58,021 nucleotides of DNA, from positions 1-58,021 of the forward strand of contig JADJWJ010000019.1 in NCBI GenBank assembly GCA_016716425.1. The letters are read 5' to 3'. Positions 8,199 through 16,657 of the stretch are shown here, piece after piece; the stretch's first letter is position 1, and the number at the start of each line of letters is the position of its first letter. The DNA comes from Betaproteobacteria bacterium (GTDB lineage: Bacteria > Pseudomonadota > Gammaproteobacteria > Burkholderiales > Casimicrobiaceae). The notes beneath the pieces were generated by a model. That model was not told where the DNA came from. It saw only the letters and a program-made list of their open reading frames with translations, and ran no database searches. A program made the position numbers and the translations under genes.

Positions 8199-8693
8199 CG
8201 GTGATCCGCACCTCGTTGCCGTCGCGTCCGTGGCGGCTCGCGCTCGCGGCCGCGGTGGCTTGCGCAGGCTGCGCCGCGCCCGCAGACAAGCCAGCCGACG
8301 GCGGCGCGCCGCCAGCCCCGCCGCCGGCGCCGCGTCGCCGCGCCCGCCCCCTGCCGAGCCGGCGCCGCCCCCGCCAAGGGCCTCGCCGAGCAGGAGTTCG
8401 ACCTCGGCGTGAAGGCCTACGAGGACGGCGACTACAAGACCGCGGCGCGGCACCTGCAGGCGGCGGTGAACTTCGGCCTGCCGGTGGCGTCCGAACGCGC
8501 CACCGCGCACAAGTACCTCGCGTTCGTCAGCTGCACGTCGCGGGAGCCGCGCGTGTGCCGCGACGAGTTCCGCAAGGCGCTCGCGGAGGATGCCGCGTTC
8601 GACCTCACGGCCGCCGAGGCCGGGCACCCGATCTGGGGTCCGGTGTTTCGCGCGGTGAAGGCCGAAGCGGCGCCGAAGGCGAAGGGGAAGTAG
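8195..8693 (+). CDS. TssQ-like T6SS-associated lipoprotein (frameshifted)
   Basis: The GTG at 8195 overlaps the stop of the PEGA frame (GTGA). The first part reads as a lipoprotein signal (RLALAAAVACAGC), with the lipid-acceptor Cys near residue 27, and then a Pro/Ala-rich spacer. Between about 8300 and 8370 the frame must change to continue into AKGLAEQEFDLGVKAYEDGDY and the segment ending CRDEFRKAL. The last 95 residues form a small TPR-like helical domain whose ending HPIWGPVFR matches what I recall of TssQ-family lipoproteins. Its place behind a kinase/phosphatase/FHA set strengthens the type VI secretion link. The frameshift lies in GC-rich low-complexity sequence and may be an error. 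Confidence 0.62.
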
Positions 8694-8694
8694 C

Positions 8695-11286
8695 CTACGC
8701 CGGTACGCAGCCGGTCACGCCCAGGCCACCGATCCCCTCGGGAATCCACCCGCGCGCCACCATGTCCGACCGCGTCGCGAGGCTCGTCGTGTAGCGGTGG
8801 TTGGGCGCTGCGCCCTGCCCGTCGTTGTAGAGCCGGTACAGCGGCAGCGTCCCGGCGCCGCAGCCGCCCGCGGCGTCCGGCAGCGCGAACGCGAACACCT
8901 CCGCCTCGAACTGCCAGTCGGGGTTGCCCTTCACCTTCGCGCACTCGGCGGCGTCCGGCGTGTAGAAGTGCGAACTCTTCGGCGCGAAGCTCACGCTGAA
9001 GAACCGGCACACGTTCGCCGCACCCGCGACGTCGAGCGGGCGCACGCGGAACGACTCGCCGGTACGCGCCCAGCCGGCGAACACGCCGGCGTCGAGCTTC
9101 GCGACCTCGTCGGGATTCGCGGTGACGAAGTAGTGGTCCCACTCGGCGTGTCGATATTCGATTGCCGGCGGATCGACGAGCGCGAGGCTCGCGGTCATCG
9201 CCGCGACGAACGCGTCGCCGCCGCCGCCGGCAGACGCCTGCGCGCCGCCGGTGGCCGCCGGCAGGTTGAGCGACGCCGTGCCGCCGGCCGCGTACACGCG
9301 GCCGCGGGCGGTGACCGCGAGCGCGAACACCTGGTCGAGCCCGCTGCCGCCGAGATACGTCGCCTGCGGCAGTGAAGCGAGCGCATGGTCGAGGCGCGCG
9401 ACAAAGCCGTCGCCGCCGCCTCCGGGTGCGGCCTGTGCGCCGCCGGCGGTCGCCGGGAACGCGGTCGAGGCGGTATTGCCGCCGATGTAGACGATGCCGG
9501 CGGCGTCGATCGCCAGCGCGTTCGCGACGTCGTCGGACAGGCCGCCGACGAACGTCGCCTGCCGCAGCGTGCCGAGCGCGGGGTCGAACGTGGCGACGAA
9601 CGCGTCGCTGCCGCCGCCGCGCACCGGCTGCGCGCCGCCCGCGGTGCCGGGGAAGTTCGCCGAGCCCGTCTCGCCCGCGACGAAGACCGCGCCGTCCGCC
9701 GCGAGCGCCAGCGCGTACGCGGCGTCGGCGGCGACGCCGCCGACGTACGTCGCCCGCGCGAGGGTCGCGAGGCCCGCGTCGAGCTTCGCGACAAAGGCGT
9801 CGCCGCCGCCACCCGGTGCGGGCTGCGCGCCGCCCGCGGTCGCGGGAAAGGTGGCCGAGCCGGTGCTGCCGCCGACGAACACCGCGCCTGCGTCGTCGAG
9901 CGCCAGTGCGTAGGCGATGTCGTTGTTGGTGCCGCCGAGATACGTCCCCTGCACGAACGTGGCGAGGTCGGCGGACACCCGCACGACGAAGGCGTCGGTG
10001 TTGCCACCGCGGCTCGCCTGCGCGCCGTCCGCCGTTGCCGGGAAGTTGACCGACGCGGTTCCTCCGCCGACGTAGATGCCGAGCGTCGGGCTGACGGCGA
10101 GCGCGAACGCCTGGTCGAACGCGCTGCCGCCGACGTACGTCGCCTGCGTCAGCGTCGCGAGGTCGGGCGACAGGCGCGCGACGAACGCGTCGCCCGCGCC
10201 GCCCGCGCCTGCCTGCGCGCCGCCGGCGGTGCCGGGAAAGTTGAGCGAGCTGGTGCTGCCCGCGACGTACACGTTGCCGGCGGCGTCGAGCGCCATCGCC
10301 TGCGCGACCTCGGCATTGCTGCCGCCCAGGTACGTGACGCGCACGAACGATGTCAGATCGCGGTCGAGCTTCGCCACGAACGCGTCGCCGCCGCCTGCCG
10401 CGCTCGCCTGCGCGCCGCCGGCGGTGCCGGGGAAGTTGAACGAGGCGGTGCTGCCGGCGACGTACAGGGCACCCGCGGCGTCGACGGCCGTCGCGTACGC
10501 GATGTCGCCGCCGCTGCCGCCGGCATAGGTGGCCTGCAGCAACGGGTCGATGACGACCGCGTGCCGGCGGTCGTGCGCACCGAGCGCGAAGCCGTAGCGG
10601 TTGCCGGCCACCGTGTAGGCGACCCGTACGGGCCGGCGCTCGTCGCCGATCTCCTGCCACGCGACGGGCGCGGTGAACGTCACCGGACCGAGCGCCGTGT
10701 GCGCGACGAGCGTTCCGGCAGCCGTGCGCTCGACTCGCGCCGCGCCGCGCAGGCGAAACGCCGCGCGGCGCACGTCGGCGCCCGGTGCCACCGTCACGAG
10801 CTTTTCCACGCCGCCCGCGCGCGCGACCAGGTCGACGCCGATGCCGGGCCACGACTCCCCGAGCGCGACGCGGTCGAACGTCGGCGCGTCCGCGCGCCAC
10901 AGGCGCGGCTCGCTGCCGACGAAGCGGGAGACGCGCGTCGCGCTGGGCACCGCGCCGCGCGGCGCCGCCCGCGCGCCGACGGGAGTTTCGGTCAGCACGA
11001 CGCCGCCACCGGCCTGCGCGTGCGCCTGCAGCCGCCAGACGAGGCTGCCGTCGCGCGTCACGAACAGCACGCCGGTCGGCACGCGCGCGAAGAACGCTAC
11101 GCGCGGGTCGTCCTGCGCCGACGCGGCCACGAAGGGAAACGCGAGGCTCGATGGCGCGGCAGCGACGGCCGCCACGCGCGGGGTCGCGTCCGCCTCCGCC
11201 CAGGCCGCGCCGGCCGTCGCCACGATCGTCGCGAGCAGCGCGCTTCGGCGCATTGCCGCGTTGCCACCGGTGCGCAAAGGGTTCAT
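8695..11286 (-). CDS. SBBP-repeat beta-propeller protein with DUF5648 end
   Basis: The protein has 863 residues from the ATG at 11286; the ATG at 11253 gives a tidier signal peptide (RRSALLATIVATAGAAWA). The N-terminal third (about 30-245) resembles the domain that often precedes SBBP repeats (GIGVDLVARAGGVEKLVTVAPGAD). Seven consecutive SBBP repeats of 65 residues follow, each running TYxGGS...ALALDAAG..YVAGxT.S..FP.TAGGAQ...GGGDAFVA.L. Seven blades suit a closed beta-propeller. The last 165 residues are a DUF5648 region like that of the protein at 2702. It is predicted to be exported; its function is unknown. The divergent neighbours are the outer-membrane and G8 proteins. Confidence 0.82.
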   Translation of the reverse strand: MNPLRTGGNAAMRRSALLATIVATAGAAWAEADATPRVAAVAAAPSSLAFPFVAASAQDDPRVAFFARVPTGVLFVTRDGSLVWRLQAHAQAGGGVVLTETPVGARAAPRGAVPSATRVSRFVGSEPRLWRADAPTFDRVALGESWPGIGVDLVARAGGVEKLVTVAPGADVRRAAFRLRGAARVERTAAGTLVAHTALGPVTFTAPVAWQEIGDERRPVRVAYTVAGNRYGFALGAHDRRHAVVIDPLLQATYAGGSGGDIAYATAVDAAGALYVAGSTASFNFPGTAGGAQASAAGGGDAFVAKLDRDLTSFVRVTYLGGSNAEVAQAMALDAAGNVYVAGSTSSLNFPGTAGGAQAGAGGAGDAFVARLSPDLATLTQATYVGGSAFDQAFALAVSPTLGIYVGGGTASVNFPATADGAQASRGGNTDAFVVRVSADLATFVQGTYLGGTNNDIAYALALDDAGAVFVGGSTGSATFPATAGGAQPAPGGGGDAFVAKLDAGLATLARATYVGGVAADAAYALALAADGAVFVAGETGSANFPGTAGGAQPVRGGGSDAFVATFDPALGTLRQATFVGGLSDDVANALAIDAAGIVYIGGNTASTAFPATAGGAQAAPGGGGDGFVARLDHALASLPQATYLGGSGLDQVFALAVTARGRVYAAGGTASLNLPAATGGAQASAGGGGDAFVAAMTASLALVDPPAIEYRHAEWDHYFVTANPDEVAKLDAGVFAGWARTGESFRVRPLDVAGAANVCRFFSVSFAPKSSHFYTPDAAECAKVKGNPDWQFEAEVFAFALPDAAGGCGAGTLPLYRLYNDGQGAAPNHRYTTSLATRSDMVARGWIPEGIGGLGVTGCVPA
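9180..10545 (-). repeat. Seven tandem 195-bp coding repeats (SBBP blades)
   Basis: The SBBP part of the gene consists of seven units of 195 bases each. DNA similarity between units is high: the GGCGCGCAG-type core that encodes GGAQ recurs at regular intervals, as do the stretches for GGGDAFVA. The pattern indicates expansion by unit duplication, and such a region is prone to gain or loss of blades and to misassembly. Confidence 0.85.
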
Positions 11287-11524
11287 GGGCCCATTATCGC
11301 GCGCCCGCCGACGCTGCCCCCGCGCGGCGTTCGAATCGGGGTCGCGGCGACCCGGACGCGGCCGCGCGCGCGCACCGGTGCAATTCTTGCTACATTCGAC
11401 GCATCGGCGTGGCCACGAGCGCGCGTCGTCTCCCGGCAACGGCTCCACTTCGCTCCGGCGCGCGCGCGCCGGTGTCCCTGGCGCCGCGCCGCCGCTTCTG
11501 CCAACCCGAGTCCGGAGCCCGACG

Positions 11525-12667
11525 ATGCACCTGCGCCTCCTCACGTTGTCCGTCGCCAGCCTGCTGGCAGGGGCCGCCGTCGCCCAGACGCCGGGCGGCA
11601 CCACGACGTTCGGCGGCGGCCGGGGCTCGGTCACCGTCGAGGCGCTTTACGTCTGGTTCAAGGCGAGCCCCACACCGGTGCCGCTCATCACCGACGACTA
11701 CGCGAACGCACCGGCCGTCAACGTGCTGCTCGGCGGCGGCACGCTCGACACCAACGCGAATCCCGGCTTCCGCGTCACCGGCACCTGGGCGCTCGACAGC
11801 CGCCGCAGCCTCGAGGGCATCGTGTTCTTCGTGCCGGACCGCAGCACCGACCGCAGCGTCAGCTCGTCCGGCACGCTCGACTCGATCGACCTGCTGCTGC
11901 CGTTCTTCGACGTGACGACCAACGCGGAGAGCTACACGGAAATCTCGTTCTCGCCCGAGTACCGGGGCGCGGCCCGGGAGTCGCTCTCCAACGATCTGGG
12001 GGGCGGCGAGCTCAACTTCACGTGGGCGCTCGCGCCGCAGGGCGGGTGGAACGTCGACGTGCTCGCCGGCCTGCGCTTCCTCCAGCTCTCCGAGGACTAC
12101 CAGATCACGACCGAGAGCCCGTACATCCCGCCGAACCCGGCCGACATCTGGACCACGACCGACCAGTTCGACGCGCGCAACCGGTTCTGGGGCGCGCAGG
12201 TCGGCGTGCGCGCGCGATTCGACCAGGGGCCGTGGGTCGGCAGCGGGTTCGCCAAGGTGGCGCTCGGCAGCATGCAGCAACGGGTGTCGATCAACGGGTA
12301 CCTGGCGACCAACGACTTCAACAACTACGGCGCGCCGCAGACGTTCTCCGGCGGCTACTTCGCGCTGACCACGAACAGCGGCGACCACTCGCGCAACGCG
12401 TTTGCCGTCGTGCCCGAGCTGGGGGGGTCGGTCGGCTACCGGCTCACGCCCGCGGCCACGGTGTTCGTCGGCTACTCGTTCCTGTACCTGAGCAACGTCG
12501 TGCGTCCGGGCGAGCAGATCAACCGCAACGTCAATCCGTCGTACAGCCTCGCCTACGGCGGGGAGCCGCCGGTCCGGCCCGCCGGCAGCCCGCAGCCGTC
12601 GTTCAGCTTCAACACGACCGACTTCTGGGCGCAGAGCGTCTCGCTCGGCCTGTCCGTCCGCTTCTAG
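11525..12667 (+). CDS. BBP7-like outer-membrane beta-barrel protein
   Basis: The protein has 380 residues. The ATG at 11525 follows GGAG at seven bases and begins a signal peptide (LRLLTLSVASLLAGAAVAQ). The mature part alternates polar and hydrophobic residues and ends in Phe (LGLSVRF), as expected of an outer-membrane barrel. Segments such as SVTVEALYVWFKASPTPVP, then DLLLPFF, AGLRFLQLSEDY and FVGYSFLYLSNVVRPGEQIN match the BBP7 family that I know mainly from Planctomycetes. It precedes the large G8-domain gene by 12 bases and is likely co-transcribed with it. A role as partner or anchor for that protein is inference. Confidence 0.72.
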   Translation: MHLRLLTLSVASLLAGAAVAQTPGGTTTFGGGRGSVTVEALYVWFKASPTPVPLITDDYANAPAVNVLLGGGTLDTNANPGFRVTGTWALDSRRSLEGIVFFVPDRSTDRSVSSSGTLDSIDLLLPFFDVTTNAESYTEISFSPEYRGAARESLSNDLGGGELNFTWALAPQGGWNVDVLAGLRFLQLSEDYQITTESPYIPPNPADIWTTTDQFDARNRFWGAQVGVRARFDQGPWVGSGFAKVALGSMQQRVSINGYLATNDFNNYGAPQTFSGGYFALTTNSGDHSRNAFAVVPELGGSVGYRLTPAATVFVGYSFLYLSNVVRPGEQINRNVNPSYSLAYGGEPPVRPAGSPQPSFSFNTTDFWAQSVSLGLSVRF

Positions 12668-12679
12668 CGAGGAATTCGC

Positions 12680-15600
12680 ATGACCGCCACCATCGCCCGC
12701 ACCGCTGTCCTCGCCCTGTCGCTCGCCCTGCTCGCCGCCGCCGGTCCCGCGGCGGCGCGCGATCCCCTGCCCGACAAGTGCGGCAACGTCGACAAGAGCA
12801 AGGAGGTACCACTGCCGCCGGGCACCGGCCGCGACCTGCTCGTCACCGGGAACTGCGTGGTGGACGCCGGCACGTATACGTACGGCGAGGTCAACATCTA
12901 CGGCGGCGGCAAGCTCACGTTCCGCGACGCGAAGATCGACTTCTGGGCGAAGGGCATCGTCGTCGAGAACGAAGGCACGCTCGAGGCCGGGGTGCCGGCG
13001 CCGATTGGCAGCACCGCCCCGTTCACGGGCAAGCTGACGATCCACCTGTACGGCGCCGACCAGGGCGTGAACCCCGGCGGCGTCGGGGTCGACTGCATCC
13101 AGAAGTACTGCGGCATACCCGACGCCGTGTGGAGCTCGAACGGCGCGAGCAAGGTGGCGATGCCCAACGCGCCCGACGACTACTTCTACCCCTACGGCCC
13201 GCTGATGTACGACGGCGGCAAGCTGCCCGCCGACACCACGCAGGGCACCGACTACGGGTTCTTCGGCTACAAGGTGCTTGCGGTCTCCTACGGGGGCACG
13301 CTCCGGCTCTTCGGCAAGAAGGGCGCGACCTACGGCGCCCTCGCGGTCGACAAGCCCGGCACGAGCTGGGTGCGGCTGGTGGGCACCGTGCAGCCGACGA
13401 AGACCTCGGGCAAGCGGACGCTGGTCGTCGACACCGACGTCGACTGGGAGAAGGACGACCGGATCGTGCTCACCACGACCGACTACCTGCCCGGCCACTC
13501 GGAGGAACTGACGATCGCCGCGGTCGCCGCCGACAAGCGGACGATCACCGTCGTCGAGGACATCCAGTACCGCCACCAGGGCGAGCAATACCAGCTGCCG
13601 TCCGACATGGGGCGGCTCAAGCTCGGCTTCTCCGCGGTCGAGACGCGCGCGGCGGTCGCGCTGCTCACCCGCAGCATCACGATCGTCTCCGAGGGCCCGA
13701 CGGCGACGCCCGGCGGGTTCGCCGAGGCGCCCGGCACCTACTTCGGCGGCCACACGGTCGTCCGCCAGGGGGTCAAGGCGTTCGAGGTCCAGGGGGTCGA
13801 GTTCAGGCAGCTGGGCCAGGGCGGCCGCATCGGCCACTATCCGGTGCACTTCCACATGGCGCGCACGGTGCCGACGAACACCTACGTGAAGGACTCGTCG
13901 GTCAACGAGTCGATGACACGCTGGATGGTGCTGCACGCGACGAGCGGCGTGACGTTCGCGCGCAACGTCGGCTGGAAGTCGATCGGCCATGGCTTCTACA
14001 TCGAGGACGGCAGCGAGACCAACAACAGGTTCCAGACCAACATCGGCATCCACGCCCGCGCGGCGATCGACAATGCGAAGGTGAACCCGCGCAAGGTGCC
14101 GGGGATCCTCGCGGCCACACGCGGGGGCGACGCGAGCGACAACGTCCCGTTCTACACCGACGTCGACCATCCGTCGGTGTTCTGGATCATGAACGGCTGG
14201 AACGACTTCGAGTACAACTTCGCGGCCGGCGCCGGCATGTGCGGCGCCTGCTACTGGCTCGTGCCCGGCGCCAACAGCGGGCACTCGCGCCACATGACGT
14301 TCGAGGGCTACGCGTCGCTGCAGGCGAACGCCGACCTCGCGAAGCCGCTCGACCGCGCCGCGATGACCCCGCTCAGGAAATTCGTCGGCAATTCGTGCAC
14401 GTCGGCGATGAACTCGTTCAACACGATCGGCAACACGACCGCGTGCTTCGGCGCCGGGTTCGAGGCGCCGCTGGTCGCCTCGGTGCCGAACCCGTTCCAC
14501 CTGCCGGCGCCGTGCGACCAGACCAACCCGAAGAAGCCCGCGCCGAACGACAAGGAATACAAGGACAACGCGTGCATCCTGCACGCGGACGCCGACGACT
14601 ACTACCCGAAGGTCGACCAGGGCGGCGGCCGCTTCGCGACCCTCTGCGCCGGAGGCGACTGCAGCACGGTGGCGCGCTGCGACTCCGGCAGCCTCGGCAC
14701 GTGCGAGATCACGGCGATCGACCGCTACACGTCGTCGTTCCACTGGGCCGAGACCAACTTCGCGGCGATCTGGCTGCGGCCGCAGTGGTACCTGCTGACC
14801 AACAGCGTGCTGACCGACGTGCAGAACGGCGGCCTCACGTTTGTCACCGGCGGCGGCTACACCAACGCCGACGTGATCAAGGGCCACTGGGCGCTCGTGC
14901 GCAAGTCGGTGTTCGTCGGCGCCACGCAGGACCCGAACGCCGCCGACGCGACCCCGTTCGCGTCGCCGCTCGGGCCGTTCTCGGACAAGGGCCTGCCGGC
15001 AAACTGCAGCGGCAACCACTGCCTGGCGGCCGACGACGGCGTGAGCTTCCCGATCTCCAACTTCGGCATGAACGCGCGGATGTTCAACATCTACGACGGC
15101 CCCGCCTACCAGGAGTCCAACGCGTACCTCGACATCCGCAAGACGGTGGTGCCCGGCTGCGGGCAGGCGGGCCCGACGGAGCCGGCGCACAACTGCGGCG
15201 GCTCGACGCTGCCGAGCCGCGTCCTCGGCCTGCCGTGGGATGCGGTCAACCAGAACTGCTACATGCCCAACGCCGCGATCGGCTGGAAGCAGCCCAACGG
15301 GTTCTACTATCCGCCCGCGTTCCACTCGGCGAACCTGTACTTCAAGAACGTCGACATCCGCCACTTCGTGATCGAACCGCTGTTCGAGCCCGGCACCTAC
15401 AAGACGAGCGTGGCGGACGTCCGCAAGGCGTACTGCAACTGGAACGACGCGCTGTTCGTCGGCTTCACCGACATCGACCGGCAGACCGAGCTGTCCGACG
15501 ACGACGGTTCGCTGACCGGCTACGCCAAGACGGTTTCGGTGAACCTCGACCCGTTCTTCAACGCGCCGGTCGAGGCGGTCGAGTGCAAGTCCGACAACAC

Positions 15601-16549
15601 GGCGAAGACGAGCCCCTACGATTACGTGACCTCGGTCGTCTATCCGAAGTGCGCCGACGGCGACCGCTGCTTCCGCAAGTGCGGGGAGAACGAGCCCTGC
15701 CCGCCGTACTGGGACTCGGCGTGCTCGAACCAGTTCTGCTACGGCGTGCCGCTGTACCGGCAGCTGCTGGTCGAAGGCGAGAAGACGACCGGCGTCATCA
15801 AGATGGCGGGCCAGAACACCTACCAGCGCAGCACGCTGACGCCCAACCACGGGGTGTTCTTCGTGGACACGACGGTCAGCCAGGCGAAGCAGCGCAGTTC
15901 CGGCGCCTTCCAGGTCAACGAATTCCGGGAAGGCGAGACGTACTACCTGTTCATGCTGTTCGCCAAGGCCGAAACCGTGCAGACGTACCAGATCTACGTC
16001 GGCGACAACTTCAACATGGACAGCGACGTCTGGGCAACGCGGGCCAGCATCGGGACCAAGCCGGTCAAGTTCACCGAACCGGGCGCGACCGCGTGGCCGG
16101 CCGGCTGGGACCGCACCGTCACGGGCGGCGTGCTGACGGTCACGATGCGCATGAACTTCCCGGACTTCGCGGCCGCCTACAAGGGCGCGTTCGGCGACAA
16201 GTGCCAGCCGCGGAGCTTCTGCTCGTGGACGGCCAACAACACGCTGCCCACCGGCGGCACCTGCAGTTGCAACGGTTCGGGTGCGTTCGCGAGCCTGTGC
16301 GCCGACACCAACAACGCGGGCGAGAACGTCTGCGCGTGGACGCAGAAGGACATCGACTGTCCGGCGGGCGGCTGCTACGGCATCGGCTTCAAGATGGGCA
16401 AGGTCGCGTACGATCCGCCGGTCGTCCCGCGCCCGGCGCCCGGGTGCTATCCGAAGGCGGGCTGGGACGTGCCGTGGCTCAAGGCCGGCGACATCGCACA
16501 GGACTGCAAGGACGCGCCGACCATCCCGCCGCAGTTCTGCAGCAAATAG
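12680..16549 (+). CDS. Secreted G8/CEMIP-like beta-helix protein
   Basis: A 1289-residue protein with a Sec signal peptide (about 1-27, ending AAAGPAAA) and an AGGA site before the ATG. Residues about 58-130 fit a G8 domain (NIYGGGKLTF, then EGTLEAGVPAPIG and GKLTIHLYG). A CEMIP/TMEM2/fibrocystin-like region follows (VSYGGTLRLFGKKG, DDRIVLTTTDYLPGHSEE). At about 385-460 are right-handed beta-helix phrases (GHYPVHFHMARTVP, KDSSVNESMTRW, GHGFYIEDGSETNN). From about residue 960 it is rich in Cys and of unknown fold. The animal relatives CEMIP and TMEM2 degrade hyaluronan; applying that activity here would be speculation. The protein is probably surface or secreted, and its gene follows that of the outer-membrane barrel. 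Confidence 0.78.
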   Translation: MTATIARTAVLALSLALLAAAGPAAARDPLPDKCGNVDKSKEVPLPPGTGRDLLVTGNCVVDAGTYTYGEVNIYGGGKLTFRDAKIDFWAKGIVVENEGTLEAGVPAPIGSTAPFTGKLTIHLYGADQGVNPGGVGVDCIQKYCGIPDAVWSSNGASKVAMPNAPDDYFYPYGPLMYDGGKLPADTTQGTDYGFFGYKVLAVSYGGTLRLFGKKGATYGALAVDKPGTSWVRLVGTVQPTKTSGKRTLVVDTDVDWEKDDRIVLTTTDYLPGHSEELTIAAVAADKRTITVVEDIQYRHQGEQYQLPSDMGRLKLGFSAVETRAAVALLTRSITIVSEGPTATPGGFAEAPGTYFGGHTVVRQGVKAFEVQGVEFRQLGQGGRIGHYPVHFHMARTVPTNTYVKDSSVNESMTRWMVLHATSGVTFARNVGWKSIGHGFYIEDGSETNNRFQTNIGIHARAAIDNAKVNPRKVPGILAATRGGDASDNVPFYTDVDHPSVFWIMNGWNDFEYNFAAGAGMCGACYWLVPGANSGHSRHMTFEGYASLQANADLAKPLDRAAMTPLRKFVGNSCTSAMNSFNTIGNTTACFGAGFEAPLVASVPNPFHLPAPCDQTNPKKPAPNDKEYKDNACILHADADDYYPKVDQGGGRFATLCAGGDCSTVARCDSGSLGTCEITAIDRYTSSFHWAETNFAAIWLRPQWYLLTNSVLTDVQNGGLTFVTGGGYTNADVIKGHWALVRKSVFVGATQDPNAADATPFASPLGPFSDKGLPANCSGNHCLAADDGVSFPISNFGMNARMFNIYDGPAYQESNAYLDIRKTVVPGCGQAGPTEPAHNCGGSTLPSRVLGLPWDAVNQNCYMPNAAIGWKQPNGFYYPPAFHSANLYFKNVDIRHFVIEPLFEPGTYKTSVADVRKAYCNWNDALFVGFTDIDRQTELSDDDGSLTGYAKTVSVNLDPFFNAPVEAVECKSDNTAKTSPYDYVTSVVYPKCADGDRCFRKCGENEPCPPYWDSACSNQFCYGVPLYRQLLVEGEKTTGVIKMAGQNTYQRSTLTPNHGVFFVDTTVSQAKQRSSGAFQVNEFREGETYYLFMLFAKAETVQTYQIYVGDNFNMDSDVWATRASIGTKPVKFTEPGATAWPAGWDRTVTGGVLTVTMRMNFPDFAAAYKGAFGDKCQPRSFCSWTANNTLPTGGTCSCNGSGAFASLCADTNNAGENVCAWTQKDIDCPAGGCYGIGFKMGKVAYDPPVVPRPAPGCYPKAGWDVPWLKAGDIAQDCKDAPTIPPQFCSK

Positions 16550-16657
16550 TCGAACGCCGTTCGGCCATGCCCATGCCCGGCTCGCGCCGGGTGCGGGCGC
16601 CGGCGGCGCACGGCCGCGCCCGGGGCACGCGCGCGCGGCCACCGACCATCCTCCCGG

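Noticed and set aside
9180..10545. Regular repeats considered as a CRISPR-like array
   Set aside because: The unit is 195 bases, in frame, and encodes SBBP blades; there are no short identical repeats with unique spacers.
11390..16642. A 1750-codon open frame on the minus strand opposite the G8 gene
   Set aside because: The plus-strand protein there has a signal peptide, recognised domains and normal composition. The antisense product is a low-complexity shadow.
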